Counted from the first letter of the stretch, positions 1 to 9,307 are shown. The stretch: DNA of 35,279 nucleotides from Bifidobacterium breve (GCA_945886445.1 CAMCZG010000014.1:1-35279), one strand, 5' to 3'. A program made the numbers and translations. Notes: generated from the sequence alone by a model not told the origin.

Positions 1-1
1 A

Positions 2-3000
2 ACAACAGCAGCTGTCCCGTCAACTACACCTAGTGCGCCAACAATTAGCTCAATCACAACATCGAATGCGTCGTTGTCGGTGGCTTTCACTTCTGGCGCA
101 ACAGGTGGGTCAGCGATAACGAATTACAAGTATTCCACTGATGGCGGTACTACATTCAGATTGCGCGCCCCTGGTACTACTGCGTCACCGCTAGTGATTT
201 CAACATTGAGCACGGATGGCACGACAGCGTTGGTGAATGGCACGTCGTACAGTATTCAGATTCAAGGCGTGAACGCTAATGGTGATGGGGCGGCGTCAGC
301 AACAACAGCAGCGACTCCTTTGGCGGCGGTACCTGGAGCGCCGACAACTGTGTCTGGTACCAAAGGAACTGGGGCGTTGACTGTTTCATGGCCGGTGCCC
401 GCAACTAACGGTTCAGCTATTACCGACTATGAGGTTTACATTGGTACCTCTGCAAGCGGTTCATTCACGCTCGTCACTGATGGAGTGTCTACTATTCCTG
501 GTGCAACCGTGAGTGGCCTTACCAATGGAACCCCGTACTACATCAAGGTCGCTGCCGTTAACGCCGTCGGCTCGGGAACGTTGTCATCTGTGTCTGCGGC
601 TATTACGCCTGCGGTGCCTTGCACTTCTGCATGTGCAATAGGCGACATCGGGCCGGCGGGCGGAATCATCTTCATGACGCCAGCAACAGTTGGTAATGCA
701 ACTGGTAAATATTTCGAGGCAGCGCCAGCGGGCTGGAGTGGGCTAGGCATTGATCTTTACATTGCGTGGTGTAATGCAACTTCAACATTGATAGGTACAC
801 CAAGTGCATTGGGTACTGCTATTGGAACAGGTTCTACAAATACCGATGCAATTGTCGCGGTGTGTTCAACGGGTGCTGCGAAATCAGCAAGGGCTTACAC
901 GGGTGGTGGAGTTTCAGACTGGTTCTTGCCTTCAATCGATGAACTGTTGCAGATCTACACCAATCGCGCAGCCATTGGTGGCCTGAGTGCTACAACTTTC
1001 TGGTCTTCCTCGGAATACAACAGCTACCAATCGAAGAACTGGTCATTCCTCACCAATGGAAATGACAACTGGGGCAAGATCTATGGCTGGGGTGTGCGTC
1101 CTGTTCGTTCATTCACCACACCAGGTGCACCAACGTCAGTAGTGGGTACTTCAGGAAATGGACAGGTATCACTTGCTTGGTCTGCGCCCGCTGCAACTAA
1201 TGGCGCAGCAGTCACTGATTATGTTGTTCAGTACTCGTCAAATGCGGGCTCAACATGGTCGACATTTAGCGATTCGGTGTCAACGGCCACCTCATCTGTG
1301 GTGACAGGTCTCACGAATGGAAGCGGTTACATTTTCCGTGTATCAGCGGTGAACGTTGCGGGTGCTGGTTTGAACTCGGCGGAGTCTGGGTCTGTGATTC
1401 CATCAACAACCCCGAGTGCACCAACGATTGGTTCCATCACAACTTCAAATGCATCGTTGTCGGTTGCCTTTACTGCTGGTGATTCTGGTGGCTCAACTAT
1501 TACCAATTACAAGTATTCCACTGATGGCGGTACTACATTCAGATTGCGCGCCCCTGGTACTACTGCGTCACCGCTAGTGATTTCAACACTGAGTAGTGAT
1601 GGCACGACAGCGTTGGTGAATGGCACGTCTTACAATATTCAAATCAAAGCTGTGAATATTGTTGGTGATGGAACTGCAACTTCGAGTACAGCTGCAACTC
1701 CGTCAACCACAGCTGATGCCCCAACCGCGGCGTGGGGAGCAGGTGGAAACACGGTAGTCAATCTGAAATGGACTGCTCCAGCTTCTAATGGTGCAGCAGT
1801 TACTGATTATGTTGTTCAATATTCGAGCAACGCTGGTTCAACTTGGACGACGTTTGTTGATGACACTTCGGCAACGGCATCGGCGACAGTAACCGGACTC
1901 ACGAATAGTACGAGTTACACGTTCCGAGTGGCAGCGACGAATATCTCCGGAACAAGTAGTTACTCAACGGTGACAAGTGAAGTGATACCGAATACCTGCT
2001 CAATTGGTGGTGCGTGTGCCGTGAGCAACATCGGACCTGGTGGTGGTGTGGTGTTCTACGTTGGCACCTCTGTGATTAATGCTGTTAGCGGTATTAGCAG
2101 TGGCGGAACAATTCTGGAATACGGAACTGCGACGACAAAAATCTGGTGCACCGTAATCACTGGTCATGTTGTACCTGGTGCCGATGGCCTTGCAATCGGA
2201 ACTGGAGCTCAAAACACGGCAGATATTGAAGCCGACTGCACTATGGCGGGCACTGCTGCCGACTACGCAGCCAACCTGACGGAAGGTGGCAAGTCGGACT
2301 GGTTCTTGCCTTCGCTCAATGAACTCAATGAGCTTTGTAAGTTTGCGCGAAATCAAACCACGGGTGTCGAGGCGACACTCTGCTCATGGGGCGGGACATT
2401 GCGCGGAGGTTTTTCCACAACTCCAGTAGGTTCTGGTTCGACGGCCGATTACTACAGTTCGTCTGAATATGACTTTAATACTGCTTGGTACATGGTTCTA
2501 GCTAATGCGTATCAGTGGCATATTTGGAACAAGGGGTATACCGGCCACGTAGTTCCAGTTCGTGCGTTTGGTTCCACCTCGGCATTGGCTGTCACTACTC
2601 AACCTGTGGGTGATACTTCGGGCACGGCTTTAGCCACGCAACCTGTGGTACGTATTGTCGATGCTTCGGGCAGCACAACGACGGGTTCAACTGCTTCAGT
2701 CACTGTTACTGCATCGGGTGGAACGTTGGGCGGAACAACAACTGTTGCTGCAGTTAATGGTGTTGCAACATTTACTAACTTGACGCATACAACTGCTGGT
2801 ACGTACACCTTGACTTTTGCCTCCACTTCATTGACATCTGTGACCTCTGCAAGTTTCACAACCGCAGCAGATCTTTGCTCAACTGGCGGAAATTGCGTTG
2901 TAGGGAATACCGGCCCAGGCGGCGGCAAAGTTTTTTATGTTGCCGCCTCTAACTTCACATCCACCGGTTCTGCTTGTGGTACCGCGTGTAAGTATTTAGA

Positions 3001-4357
3001 AGCTGCTCCTATTTCGTGGAGTACCGCGGTGCAAGCAGCGCCAAACGCGCAAACCTCCTGTTCGACCGCGGGGGGAACTGCAGGGTCGGAGACCGCTGAC
3101 CCGCAATGTGTGTGGTCTGGAAACACAAGCACTGCTTTAGGCGCAACTTCGACGGCGATCGGTGGAGGATACGCAAATACTTCGGCGATCATTGGTCAAG
3201 CAAACGGTGGCAACACCGCCGGCAAAGCAGCAACCGTTGCGCGCGGGTATCAGGGAGGCTCAAAAACTGACTGGTACCTTCCTTCCGATGACGAACTGAC
3301 TCAAATGAGGACAAACAATTCCTACCTCGGTGGTTATACGAACGGGACGTATTGGAGTTCTTCGGATTTCATTGCAACCACTGCGTTCCTGCAATATATA
3401 TATAGGTCAGGGTCCGCTAATTCCGATAAAGCCAATTCGAGATATGTGCGCCCGATTCGGGCCTTTAGTGCTCCGAGCACTCTGCAGGTAGTGAACCGAC
3501 CCATCGGGGCGGTTTCAGGGTCGTTATTATCGCAGCAACCGTCTGTTCGGGTGATTGATGCCGCTACGAACACAGTCACGCATTCGAATGCGTCGGTAAC
3601 CGTGACCGCATCAGGCGGCACTTTGGGTGGTACAACAACTGTCACTGCTGTTAATGGTGTTGCAACATTTACAAACTTGACGCACACAACTGCTGGAACC
3701 TACACGTTGACATTTGCTTCAACCTCTCCAGCAACGCTCACGTCAGTCACCTCCTCAAGCTTTACCACAGCAGCAGAATTTAGTAATGGTCACGTCAGAT
3801 TCACCTATATGCAAAAAATGATATACCAACAGGTAGTTGTGTCTGATATGGCGAATACCACATCTCAGACCGTTTCTTTCAAAGTGAGGGATACTGCGTA
3901 TGGACCAGACCCGCTTTCTGTATTTGTCAGCCTATACAACAGTGATGGCAGTGTTCTTGCTACTAGCGTTGAATGTCCACACGCGGCGCTTACGGTTGAC
4001 TACCAAACTTTCTCTTGCGCTATCACGCCAGCATCAGTTTCAGGGACTCTTGCGGGGGGATTAACATGGTCGCAAATTGGGCGTATCACGGTTCAGGTGT
4101 ACGGAGATGACAGCGAAAACTGGGGTGGCAACTACGGTGCACTGGTTGACTATGTAAGCCTCGTCGCTACCAAATCAGACGGTACGTCGTCTGAGCAACT
4201 GCTTAACCATGACTTCAATACCGTTGTGAACTCTGCGCCAAGTAACTGGACTATTTCCAGTGGAACTTGGGCTGCTTGTTCAGGTCTCGGAACAACGTCT
4301 TTGTGTGTCGGGTTTGAAGACACGCCGTATCACGTGAACTACACCACGAGTAGTTGA
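2..4357 (+). CDS. Large modular surface/secreted protein (fibronectin III, Ig-like and DUF1566/Lcl-C-like modules), 5' truncated by window edge
   Basis: The frame is open from base 2. The first ATG/GTG/TTG-type codon (TTG at 74) lies inside a repeat, so the true start is upstream and the visible part is about 1450 residues. Numbering from that TTG, fibronectin III-like repeats occupy roughly 1-180, 350-445, 446-540 and 541-640. Three modules begin at DNA 620, 1998 and 2876. Each has two close cysteines, a GPxGG turn, then SDWFLPS or TDWYLPS-x-DEL/NEL, a W/YxSSS motif and a closing V/I-R/P-PxR. The second half resembles DUF1566/Lcl-C. Two Ig-like repeats follow modules 2 and 3 (DNA about 2575-2870 and 3475-3775). 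The C-terminus looks like a beta-sandwich with an NWTISSGTW motif. No LPXTG signal or terminal membrane helix is visible. I infer an exported adhesin or binding protein; ligand and anchoring are unknown. Confidence 0.8.
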   Translation, partial: TTAAVPSTTPSAPTISSITTSNASLSVAFTSGATGGSAITNYKYSTDGGTTFRLRAPGTTASPLVISTLSTDGTTALVNGTSYSIQIQGVNANGDGAASATTAATPLAAVPGAPTTVSGTKGTGALTVSWPVPATNGSAITDYEVYIGTSASGSFTLVTDGVSTIPGATVSGLTNGTPYYIKVAAVNAVGSGTLSSVSAAITPAVPCTSACAIGDIGPAGGIIFMTPATVGNATGKYFEAAPAGWSGLGIDLYIAWCNATSTLIGTPSALGTAIGTGSTNTDAIVAVCSTGAAKSARAYTGGGVSDWFLPSIDELLQIYTNRAAIGGLSATTFWSSSEYNSYQSKNWSFLTNGNDNWGKIYGWGVRPVRSFTTPGAPTSVVGTSGNGQVSLAWSAPAATNGAAVTDYVVQYSSNAGSTWSTFSDSVSTATSSVVTGLTNGSGYIFRVSAVNVAGAGLNSAESGSVIPSTTPSAPTIGSITTSNASLSVAFTAGDSGGSTITNYKYSTDGGTTFRLRAPGTTASPLVISTLSSDGTTALVNGTSYNIQIKAVNIVGDGTATSSTAATPSTTADAPTAAWGAGGNTVVNLKWTAPASNGAAVTDYVVQYSSNAGSTWTTFVDDTSATASATVTGLTNSTSYTFRVAATNISGTSSYSTVTSEVIPNTCSIGGACAVSNIGPGGGVVFYVGTSVINAVSGISSGGTILEYGTATTKIWCTVITGHVVPGADGLAIGTGAQNTADIEADCTMAGTAADYAANLTEGGKSDWFLPSLNELNELCKFARNQTTGVEATLCSWGGTLRGGFSTTPVGSGSTADYYSSSEYDFNTAWYMVLANAYQWHIWNKGYTGHVVPVRAFGSTSALAVTTQPVGDTSGTALATQPVVRIVDASGSTTTGSTASVTVTASGGTLGGTTTVAAVNGVATFTNLTHTTAGTYTLTFASTSLTSVTSASFTTAADLCSTGGNCVVGNTGPGGGKVFYVAASNFTSTGSACGTACKYLEAAPISWSTAVQAAPNAQTSCSTAGGTAGSETADPQCVWSGNTSTALGATSTAIGGGYANTSAIIGQANGGNTAGKAATVARGYQGGSKTDWYLPSDDELTQMRTNNSYLGGYTNGTYWSSSDFIATTAFLQYIYRSGSANSDKANSRYVRPIRAFSAPSTLQVVNRPIGAVSGSLLSQQPSVRVIDAATNTVTHSNASVTVTASGGTLGGTTTVTAVNGVATFTNLTHTTAGTYTLTFASTSPATLTSVTSSSFTTAAEFSNGHVRFTYMQKMIYQQVVVSDMANTTSQTVSFKVRDTAYGPDPLSVFVSLYNSDGSVLATSVECPHAALTVDYQTFSCAITPASVSGTLAGGLTWSQIGRITVQVYGDDSENWGGNYGALVDYVSLVATKSDGTSSEQLLNHDFNTVVNSAPSNWTISSGTWAACSGLGTTSLCVGFEDTPYHVNYTTSS
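122..205 (+). repeat. 84-bp perfect direct repeat, copy 1
   Basis: This stretch is identical base for base to 1505-1588 and lies in the same reading frame of the large modular gene, 461 codons apart. It encodes part of a fibronectin III-like repeat beginning NYKYSTDGG. Flanking sequence is similar but not identical, so the perfect block suggests recent duplication or gene conversion. Confidence 0.9.
1505..1588 (+). repeat. 84-bp perfect direct repeat, copy 2
   Basis: Second copy of the block at 122-205, inside a fibronectin III-like repeat between DUF1566-like modules 1 and 2. Substitutions begin right after position 1588, giving a sharp edge to the identity. Confidence 0.9.
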
Positions 4358-4428
4358 TGTCTGCGTATCAACGTCTCCGACTGCCACTCCATCGTAAATT
4401 TTCGCTCAGCGTGTACTAAAACTGTCTC

Positions 4429-5715
4429 ATGCGTTTGAGGTGTTGCCTTGTGGTGCTGGTGAGCGCTTTGTGCGTTGTTGGTACTTCTGCACAGTCAAAT
4501 GCATCATCTCGAACATGTGCACTAGGTGGAGTATGCAATGTGGGCGACATCGGCCCCGGTGGCGGAACAGTTATATACGACGCCGGTGAGGTGAAATGGT
4601 GGGGCAGGTACCTTGAGGCGCTTCCGCTCACTCAGGGGCGCGGGTTGTCATGGTCAGTGAAGACAGGGGAGTCGGCCTACACGGGTGAAACAGTATTGCG
4701 ACAAGGCATCGGATGGGGTCGTGAAAATACCACGGCGATTGTTATGCAAAATGGCGAAGGCAAGTATGCGGCGAAGTTTGTAGATGACTTCGTAGTGAAT
4801 GGTAAAAGCGATTGGTTCCTTCCCTCACGCGACGAACTCGATGTGGTCTACAACGCGAGCATCACTGTGGGTGCGCCCAAGGTACTGCCGATGCCGTACT
4901 GGACGTCGTCTGAGAACTCGATGAAGTATGCGTGGTACCAACTCTTCCAAGACGGCACACAATTCACCGATGAAAATAAAGTGGGGCAAAGTATTGGCAA
5001 CAAGCAGCTACGTAAAAGTCAAATGCACACAGGGTCAAGTTTTCCCTCGTTGCCTTTTCATCTTGTTGCCATGAGGTCTTTTCCTGCGGGCACTGGCGCG
5101 AAGCCTTCTGCCGCGTCTGTCAGGTTGACAGGCAACTCATGCTCGAATTCAGGTCCATGCTCTGTGGGCGATATCGGCCCAGCAGGAGGAATTGTTTTCC
5201 ATGATGCGGGGCCACGTAGTGCTGGCGACAGATATTTTGAAGTGGGTCCAGCGGAAACTGAAGTGGCGGGTATTCCCTGGAAACCATTGACCTTTAATGA
5301 TGAGAAGACACCTTTATATATAGGTACACCCAAAGTGTCGGCAAAAGTGCAACGAGTGCTCGCCAAAGCCTTTGGAATGGGGGAAGCCAACACTTCACAG
5401 ATTGTGCAGAGGTATCGCACGGGGAACTACCCGGCAAGGTACGCAAGCACTTTGGTCTTCGGTGGCCTTGACGACTGGTACCTGCCATCGAAAGAAGAGT
5501 TGCGCTTGGTGTATCGCACCTTGGGCACTGCAACTCCACGCCTAGGGAACTTTGGAAAGAGTTTTTATTGGTCCTCGAGCGAATATGACCTCAATAATGC
5601 GTGGACGGTGAACTTCAAAGACGGTCAGGAATTTGATAGAGAAAAGTGGCTTATTCCGAATTCTGCTACAGGTATGAAGGCAATTCGTACGCGTCCAATC
5701 CGCTCCTTTGGTTAG
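4429..5715 (+). CDS. Secreted protein with two DUF1566/Lcl-C-like modules
   Basis: A 428-residue protein beginning with a signal peptide: basic MRLR, a hydrophobic stretch to about residue 18, and a likely cut near TSAQS. It holds two copies of the module found in the upstream gene. Module 1 starts at Cys30/Cys36 followed by VGDIGPGGG, then SDWFLPSRDEL and WTSSE. Module 2 starts at Cys238 followed by VGDIGPAGG, then DDWYLPSKEEL, YWSSSEYD and a closing RPIRSFG. There are no fibronectin or Ig-like spacers, so this is a minimal two-module version of the neighbour. The ATG at 4429 is chosen because it gives the signal peptide; no strong ribosome binding site is seen. The gap to the upstream stop is 71 bases, so co-transcription is possible. 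Function is not known; an extracellular binding role is inferred. Confidence 0.75.
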   Translation: MRLRCCLVVLVSALCVVGTSAQSNASSRTCALGGVCNVGDIGPGGGTVIYDAGEVKWWGRYLEALPLTQGRGLSWSVKTGESAYTGETVLRQGIGWGRENTTAIVMQNGEGKYAAKFVDDFVVNGKSDWFLPSRDELDVVYNASITVGAPKVLPMPYWTSSENSMKYAWYQLFQDGTQFTDENKVGQSIGNKQLRKSQMHTGSSFPSLPFHLVAMRSFPAGTGAKPSAASVRLTGNSCSNSGPCSVGDIGPAGGIVFHDAGPRSAGDRYFEVGPAETEVAGIPWKPLTFNDEKTPLYIGTPKVSAKVQRVLAKAFGMGEANTSQIVQRYRTGNYPARYASTLVFGGLDDWYLPSKEELRLVYRTLGTATPRLGNFGKSFYWSSSEYDLNNAWTVNFKDGQEFDREKWLIPNSATGMKAIRTRPIRSFG

Positions 5716-5759
5716 GTGCGTGAGATTCAGAATGCGAATGGGATATACGATGAAGACTC

Positions 5760-6431
5760 ATGAGCTGCAGTGCCGTCAAAAAAGTAGCTCTTGTTTTGCT
5801 CTTTTCATTCGGCATCAACATGATTCCGGCTTCAAGCGCATGGGCAGCGCCAACGAAAAATCCGTGTAAAGGGTTGCAAGGGGTTCGGCTTCCTGACTCA
5901 GATCAAAATGCATTGAAGGAAGTGCAAATTCGCATTTTGAAATGTGCTGCACGGATCCATAAAGAGCAATTTGGCCTCAAAGAATATGCGCAGTGCGTTC
6001 CCTTTGCGTATGCGCTGATGTATGTATTGCATAACTCTCACCCAAAGGTTTCAAGTTCTGGCGACACGGCGGCATTGTATTTCCAACGTTTGCAGGCCCT
6101 GAAAAAGGCAATTCCTGCAATGGAAAATGCCCGTCCGAAAAATCAAACCCGGCCTTTACTTGTTTGGTGGAAGGACAATATGGAATTCGGACATGTTGGG
6201 GTCTACATCGGTGGCGACCTTTTTATTGACAGCCAAGGTGCATTCTTGCTCGCAACTGAACGTGTCCGTGTAACACAGCCGCGTAAATCGGCTTGGAATA
6301 TTCGCCAGCCGCGACGACAAATTGCTTTTTCTCAAATCATCCAACGCCCGTGGCCCCGAATAATACCTGCAAGGCCCGATGGCTATTCTGTGACGCAAGT
6401 TAATGGTGACTCATGCAGAATATGTCAATAG
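5760..6431 (+). CDS. Small secreted protein, possibly papain-fold (CHAP/NlpC-P60-like)
   Basis: A 223-residue protein with a clear signal peptide (hydrophobic residues about 8-24, likely cleavage after SSAWA). The mature part has a conserved-looking Cys in AQCVPFAYAL and a later His in FGHVGVYIGG followed by FIDSQG. A Cys near the start of a helix, then a His in a GHVxVY strand, is the arrangement of CHAP and NlpC/P60 papain-fold peptidases and amidases that cut cell-wall peptides. The resemblance is by motif only, and the surrounding sequence is not typical, so activity is unproven. It follows the two module proteins on the same strand. Its 3' end overlaps the next gene by 19 bases. A TACGAT box at 5746-5751 lies 8 nt before the ATG. 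Confidence 0.55.
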   Translation: MSCSAVKKVALVLLFSFGINMIPASSAWAAPTKNPCKGLQGVRLPDSDQNALKEVQIRILKCAARIHKEQFGLKEYAQCVPFAYALMYVLHNSHPKVSSSGDTAALYFQRLQALKKAIPAMENARPKNQTRPLLVWWKDNMEFGHVGVYIGGDLFIDSQGAFLLATERVRVTQPRKSAWNIRQPRRQIAFSQIIQRPWPRIIPARPDGYSVTQVNGDSCRICQ

Positions 6432-8062
6432 AGAATCTGAGCGATACTCCGTTACAGAGCGTTTCGTTTTGCGTCATCGACCTTGAAACCACGGGCTCTT
6501 CAGCAAAGAATGGCGGCATTACGGAAATTGGTGCAGTGAAGTATGTGGGCGGTGAAGAAGTAGCGCGGTTTAACACTTTCATTAACCCAGGGCATGCCAT
6601 TCCGCCGTACATTGTGTTGCTGACGGGTATTACCGACACCATGGTGCATAACGCACCTTCAATAGAAGAGGTGCTCCCCGAACTGCTCGAGTTCATTGGT
6701 ACATCAGTGGTTGTTGCTCATAACGCACGTTTCGACGTGGGCTTTATTAATGCGGCACTCATTGAAGATGGCAGAGCAACGCTGAACAACGTGGTTATTG
6801 ACACGGTTTCACTTGCTCGGCGCTTGGTGGGTTCAGAAGTTCCGAATTGCAAGTTGGGAACCTTGGCGGCAAGTTTGCGATTAAAGCACCAGCCTGCGCA
6901 CCGTGCTCTTGACGATGTTCTTGCCACTGGCGACCTATTGCACTATCTCATTGAACGGGCCTCTGGCTTTAATGTGGTCACCCTCGACGACCTCATCATG
7001 CTCCCGTCATTAGGTGCGCACCCTGAGTCGGCAAAATTGTCGCTTACCCAAGATCTGCCGCGCACACCAGGTGTGTATATGTTCGTCGATGCTGGTGGAA
7101 AGATCCTTTACATAGGTAAAGCCACCAACTTGCGCAGTCGAGTGCGTAGTTACTTTGGTGCGGGGGAGACGCGCAAAAAGGTGGGGGCGCTACTGAAGTT
7201 GGTGAAGGGCGTGCACTTTATTGAAACACCCGACCCTGTGACGGCTGAAGTGTTGGAGATACGCCTCATCGGAAAACTGCGGCCTCGGTACAACTTTGTG
7301 GGAACACGTAGCGAGAAGTACTGCTACGTGCGCCTGACGACCGATGAAGAATGGCCACGACTTGTGGTGACCAAGGTGCCTTCCGCAAAGGGTATTTCTA
7401 TTGGTCCCATTTCTACGCGCACGATGGCGAGGGAAATGATTGAGGCCATTGAATCGGTAGTCCCGTTGCGACGATGCACGGTACGTATGGGGCGTAACTA
7501 CGTGGCGTCGCCCGATGCCCCAGTGTGTTCCGCTGCGCAACTTGGGCTTGCGCAGTGTCCGTGCTCGGGTTCGGCCGACCCTGTGAGTTATGCCGCAATT
7601 GTTCAAACGGTGGCCGACGTATTGACGCAAAAGTCGACACATGTTCTTGAGTTGCTTGATGAGAAAATGAAGGAACAATCTGCTGCTCGTCAATTTGAAG
7701 GTGCTGCTCTTATTCGCGATCGCATTCAGACCATCAACACCATTTTGCGACGGCACCGCCAGGCCACAGCGCTGCGCCAGGCGCCGTCACTCACCATCCA
7801 AGCTGGCGACATTGTGTATGAACTGGAGTGTGGTGTGTTGAAGTCGACTTTTGCCGGCACAGCTTTTGTACCGAGTGCCGCTGCCCAACAGTTTGCTCAT
7901 TCCATGCGGATGCCTCGCCTCATGGAAGATATCGAGTCGCTCCTCGCCATGCCAAGTGTCGAAGACGGTGTGGCTGAAGGGCTAGTGCCGTCTCAGTTAT
8001 TGGACGAAATTTTGTGTTTGGCCCGCGTAGCAGAAACGTCTGGTTTTTTCTCTGACAAGTAG
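6413..8062 (+). CDS. DEDDh exonuclease (DnaQ-like) fused to GIY-YIG/UvrC-like nuclease
   Basis: A 549-residue fusion. Residues about 17-185 form a DnaQ-type 3'-5' exonuclease: DLETTG (Asp23, Glu25), VAHNARFD, and a closing HRALDDVLAT with the DEDDh His. Residues about 215-300 form a GIY-YIG endonuclease as in UvrC: PGVYMF, LYIGKATNLRSRVRSYF, and LEIRLIGKLRPRYN. A Cys-rich patch follows (CSAAQLGLAQCPC), then a UVR-like helical pair near EGAALIRDRI. The C-terminal RNase H-like nuclease and HhH of true UvrC are absent, so this is not the housekeeping UvrC. Such fusions are known in Actinobacteria (e.g. Rv2191) and are presumed to act in DNA repair or processing. ATG 6413 is preferred because GGTGA lies just upstream; ATG 6422 is an alternative. 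Both overlap the upstream gene. Confidence 0.88.
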   Translation: MQNMSIENLSDTPLQSVSFCVIDLETTGSSAKNGGITEIGAVKYVGGEEVARFNTFINPGHAIPPYIVLLTGITDTMVHNAPSIEEVLPELLEFIGTSVVVAHNARFDVGFINAALIEDGRATLNNVVIDTVSLARRLVGSEVPNCKLGTLAASLRLKHQPAHRALDDVLATGDLLHYLIERASGFNVVTLDDLIMLPSLGAHPESAKLSLTQDLPRTPGVYMFVDAGGKILYIGKATNLRSRVRSYFGAGETRKKVGALLKLVKGVHFIETPDPVTAEVLEIRLIGKLRPRYNFVGTRSEKYCYVRLTTDEEWPRLVVTKVPSAKGISIGPISTRTMAREMIEAIESVVPLRRCTVRMGRNYVASPDAPVCSAAQLGLAQCPCSGSADPVSYAAIVQTVADVLTQKSTHVLELLDEKMKEQSAARQFEGAALIRDRIQTINTILRRHRQATALRQAPSLTIQAGDIVYELECGVLKSTFAGTAFVPSAAAQQFAHSMRMPRLMEDIESLLAMPSVEDGVAEGLVPSQLLDEILCLARVAETSGFFSDK

Positions 8063-8110
8063 GTGGGCTTGGTCTGCTCGGTACTGTTGAATCAGGCACA
8101 AGGGGGATAC

Positions 8111-9307
8111 ATGTCTGTTGATTTCAGTTTAGATTCACACGATTTTCAAGAGCGACCAGCGGAGTATTTTGAACAACTGCGTGGGCAATGTCCTGTCGCT
8201 CATGCCGACTTGCCAGCACCGTTTTTCGTGGTGTCGCAAAACGCCGATGTGGCTGCCGTATTGCGCGATAGCGATGTGTGGAAGAGCAAGTTTGGTCCGG
8301 GTCTTGCGTACCACGGTGGTGGAGTATTGGTATCGGTTGACCCGCCAAAGCACACCACCGATCGTTTGGCTATTACAAAGATCTTCAAGCCCTCGGCAAT
8401 TGAAGAGATGCGCGGTGACATTGAAGTGCTGGTGAAAGACGTGGTGTCTCAGTTCGCGGCAACCGAAGGTAATGCAGGCGATCTCATTCGTGGAGTAGGA
8501 ATGCCTATTCCGCTTACCATTATGTGTTGGCTACTCGGTACGCCAGTGAGCGATATTGAAAAGTTCCGCCAGTGGGTATTGCCGATGGCAGAAGCAGTGT
8601 CGGCTGTAGATGGGCGCATGGGCGATGTAACGGCGCAGGCGTATAAGAGTTTTGGTGAATACTTTTGGCCACATGTAAAAACTCGTGCTGCTCTCATTGA
8701 GTCTGGTGAAGACGCCCCCGACGACCTGCTTACTCGCTTGCTCACTGTTGAGCGCGATGGTCAGAAGCTCACACAAGAAGACGTGATGGGCTTTTGTCAA
8801 TTCTTGATGGTGGCAGGAAGCGCAACTACCACACTTCTCATTGGCAATGTGATGAGTCGCATTATTGATGACCCCGCACTTGCGGCACGGCTCATTGCCG
8901 ACCCGTCGCTCATTGAAATTGCTGTGGAAGAAAGCCTGCGTATCGATGCACCAGTGCATGGTCTGTTTCGTACCAACGATGAGCCGGTGTGCATGCAAGG
9001 GGTTGATATTCCTGTCGACAGCAAGGTATTGGCACTTTTTGGGTCGGCAAACCTCGATCCCAATGTGTGGGAAAACCCCGAAGAGTTCAGTTTGGAGCGC
9101 GACCCCGTGCAATTGCGCAAGCACTTTGCATTTGGAGTGGGCATTCACTATTGCCTCGGTGCACCACTCGCGCGTATGGAAGCGCAGCTTGCAGTGCAAG
9201 AAATGCTCGCGCGCCTACCAAATTTACAAAGTAACGGCGAGCGCCAACTTGTGAAGGCTGCAGTTCTCAAAGGTTTCGAAGTACTACCAGTGAAGTGGGG
9301 CAATTAA
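8111..9307 (+). CDS. Cytochrome P450
   Basis: A 398-residue soluble bacterial P450. Seen in order: the I-helix AGSATTT (Ala238, Thr239), the K-helix ExxR in EESLR, and the haem loop FGVGIHYCLG with the proximal ligand Cys348, followed by APLARMEAQL. The I-helix acid usual in A/G-G-x-D/E-T is Ala here, while the Thr is kept; this residue normally helps deliver protons for O2 activation. The ATG at 8111 is chosen because AGGGGG lies 4 nt before it and the N-terminus has normal length; a GTG at 8063 would add 16 residues and abuts the previous stop. Its stop codon touches the ATG of the flavoprotein gene, so the two are almost certainly co-translated and may act on one substrate. The substrate is unknown. 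Confidence 0.92.
   Translation: MSVDFSLDSHDFQERPAEYFEQLRGQCPVAHADLPAPFFVVSQNADVAAVLRDSDVWKSKFGPGLAYHGGGVLVSVDPPKHTTDRLAITKIFKPSAIEEMRGDIEVLVKDVVSQFAATEGNAGDLIRGVGMPIPLTIMCWLLGTPVSDIEKFRQWVLPMAEAVSAVDGRMGDVTAQAYKSFGEYFWPHVKTRAALIESGEDAPDDLLTRLLTVERDGQKLTQEDVMGFCQFLMVAGSATTTLLIGNVMSRIIDDPALAARLIADPSLIEIAVEESLRIDAPVHGLFRTNDEPVCMQGVDIPVDSKVLALFGSANLDPNVWENPEEFSLERDPVQLRKHFAFGVGIHYCLGAPLARMEAQLAVQEMLARLPNLQSNGERQLVKAAVLKGFEVLPVKWGN

Noticed and set aside
6713-6943. Minus-strand frames inside the exonuclease/GIY-YIG gene
   Set aside because: They lie opposite conserved DEDDh motifs on the plus strand and have no motif of their own.
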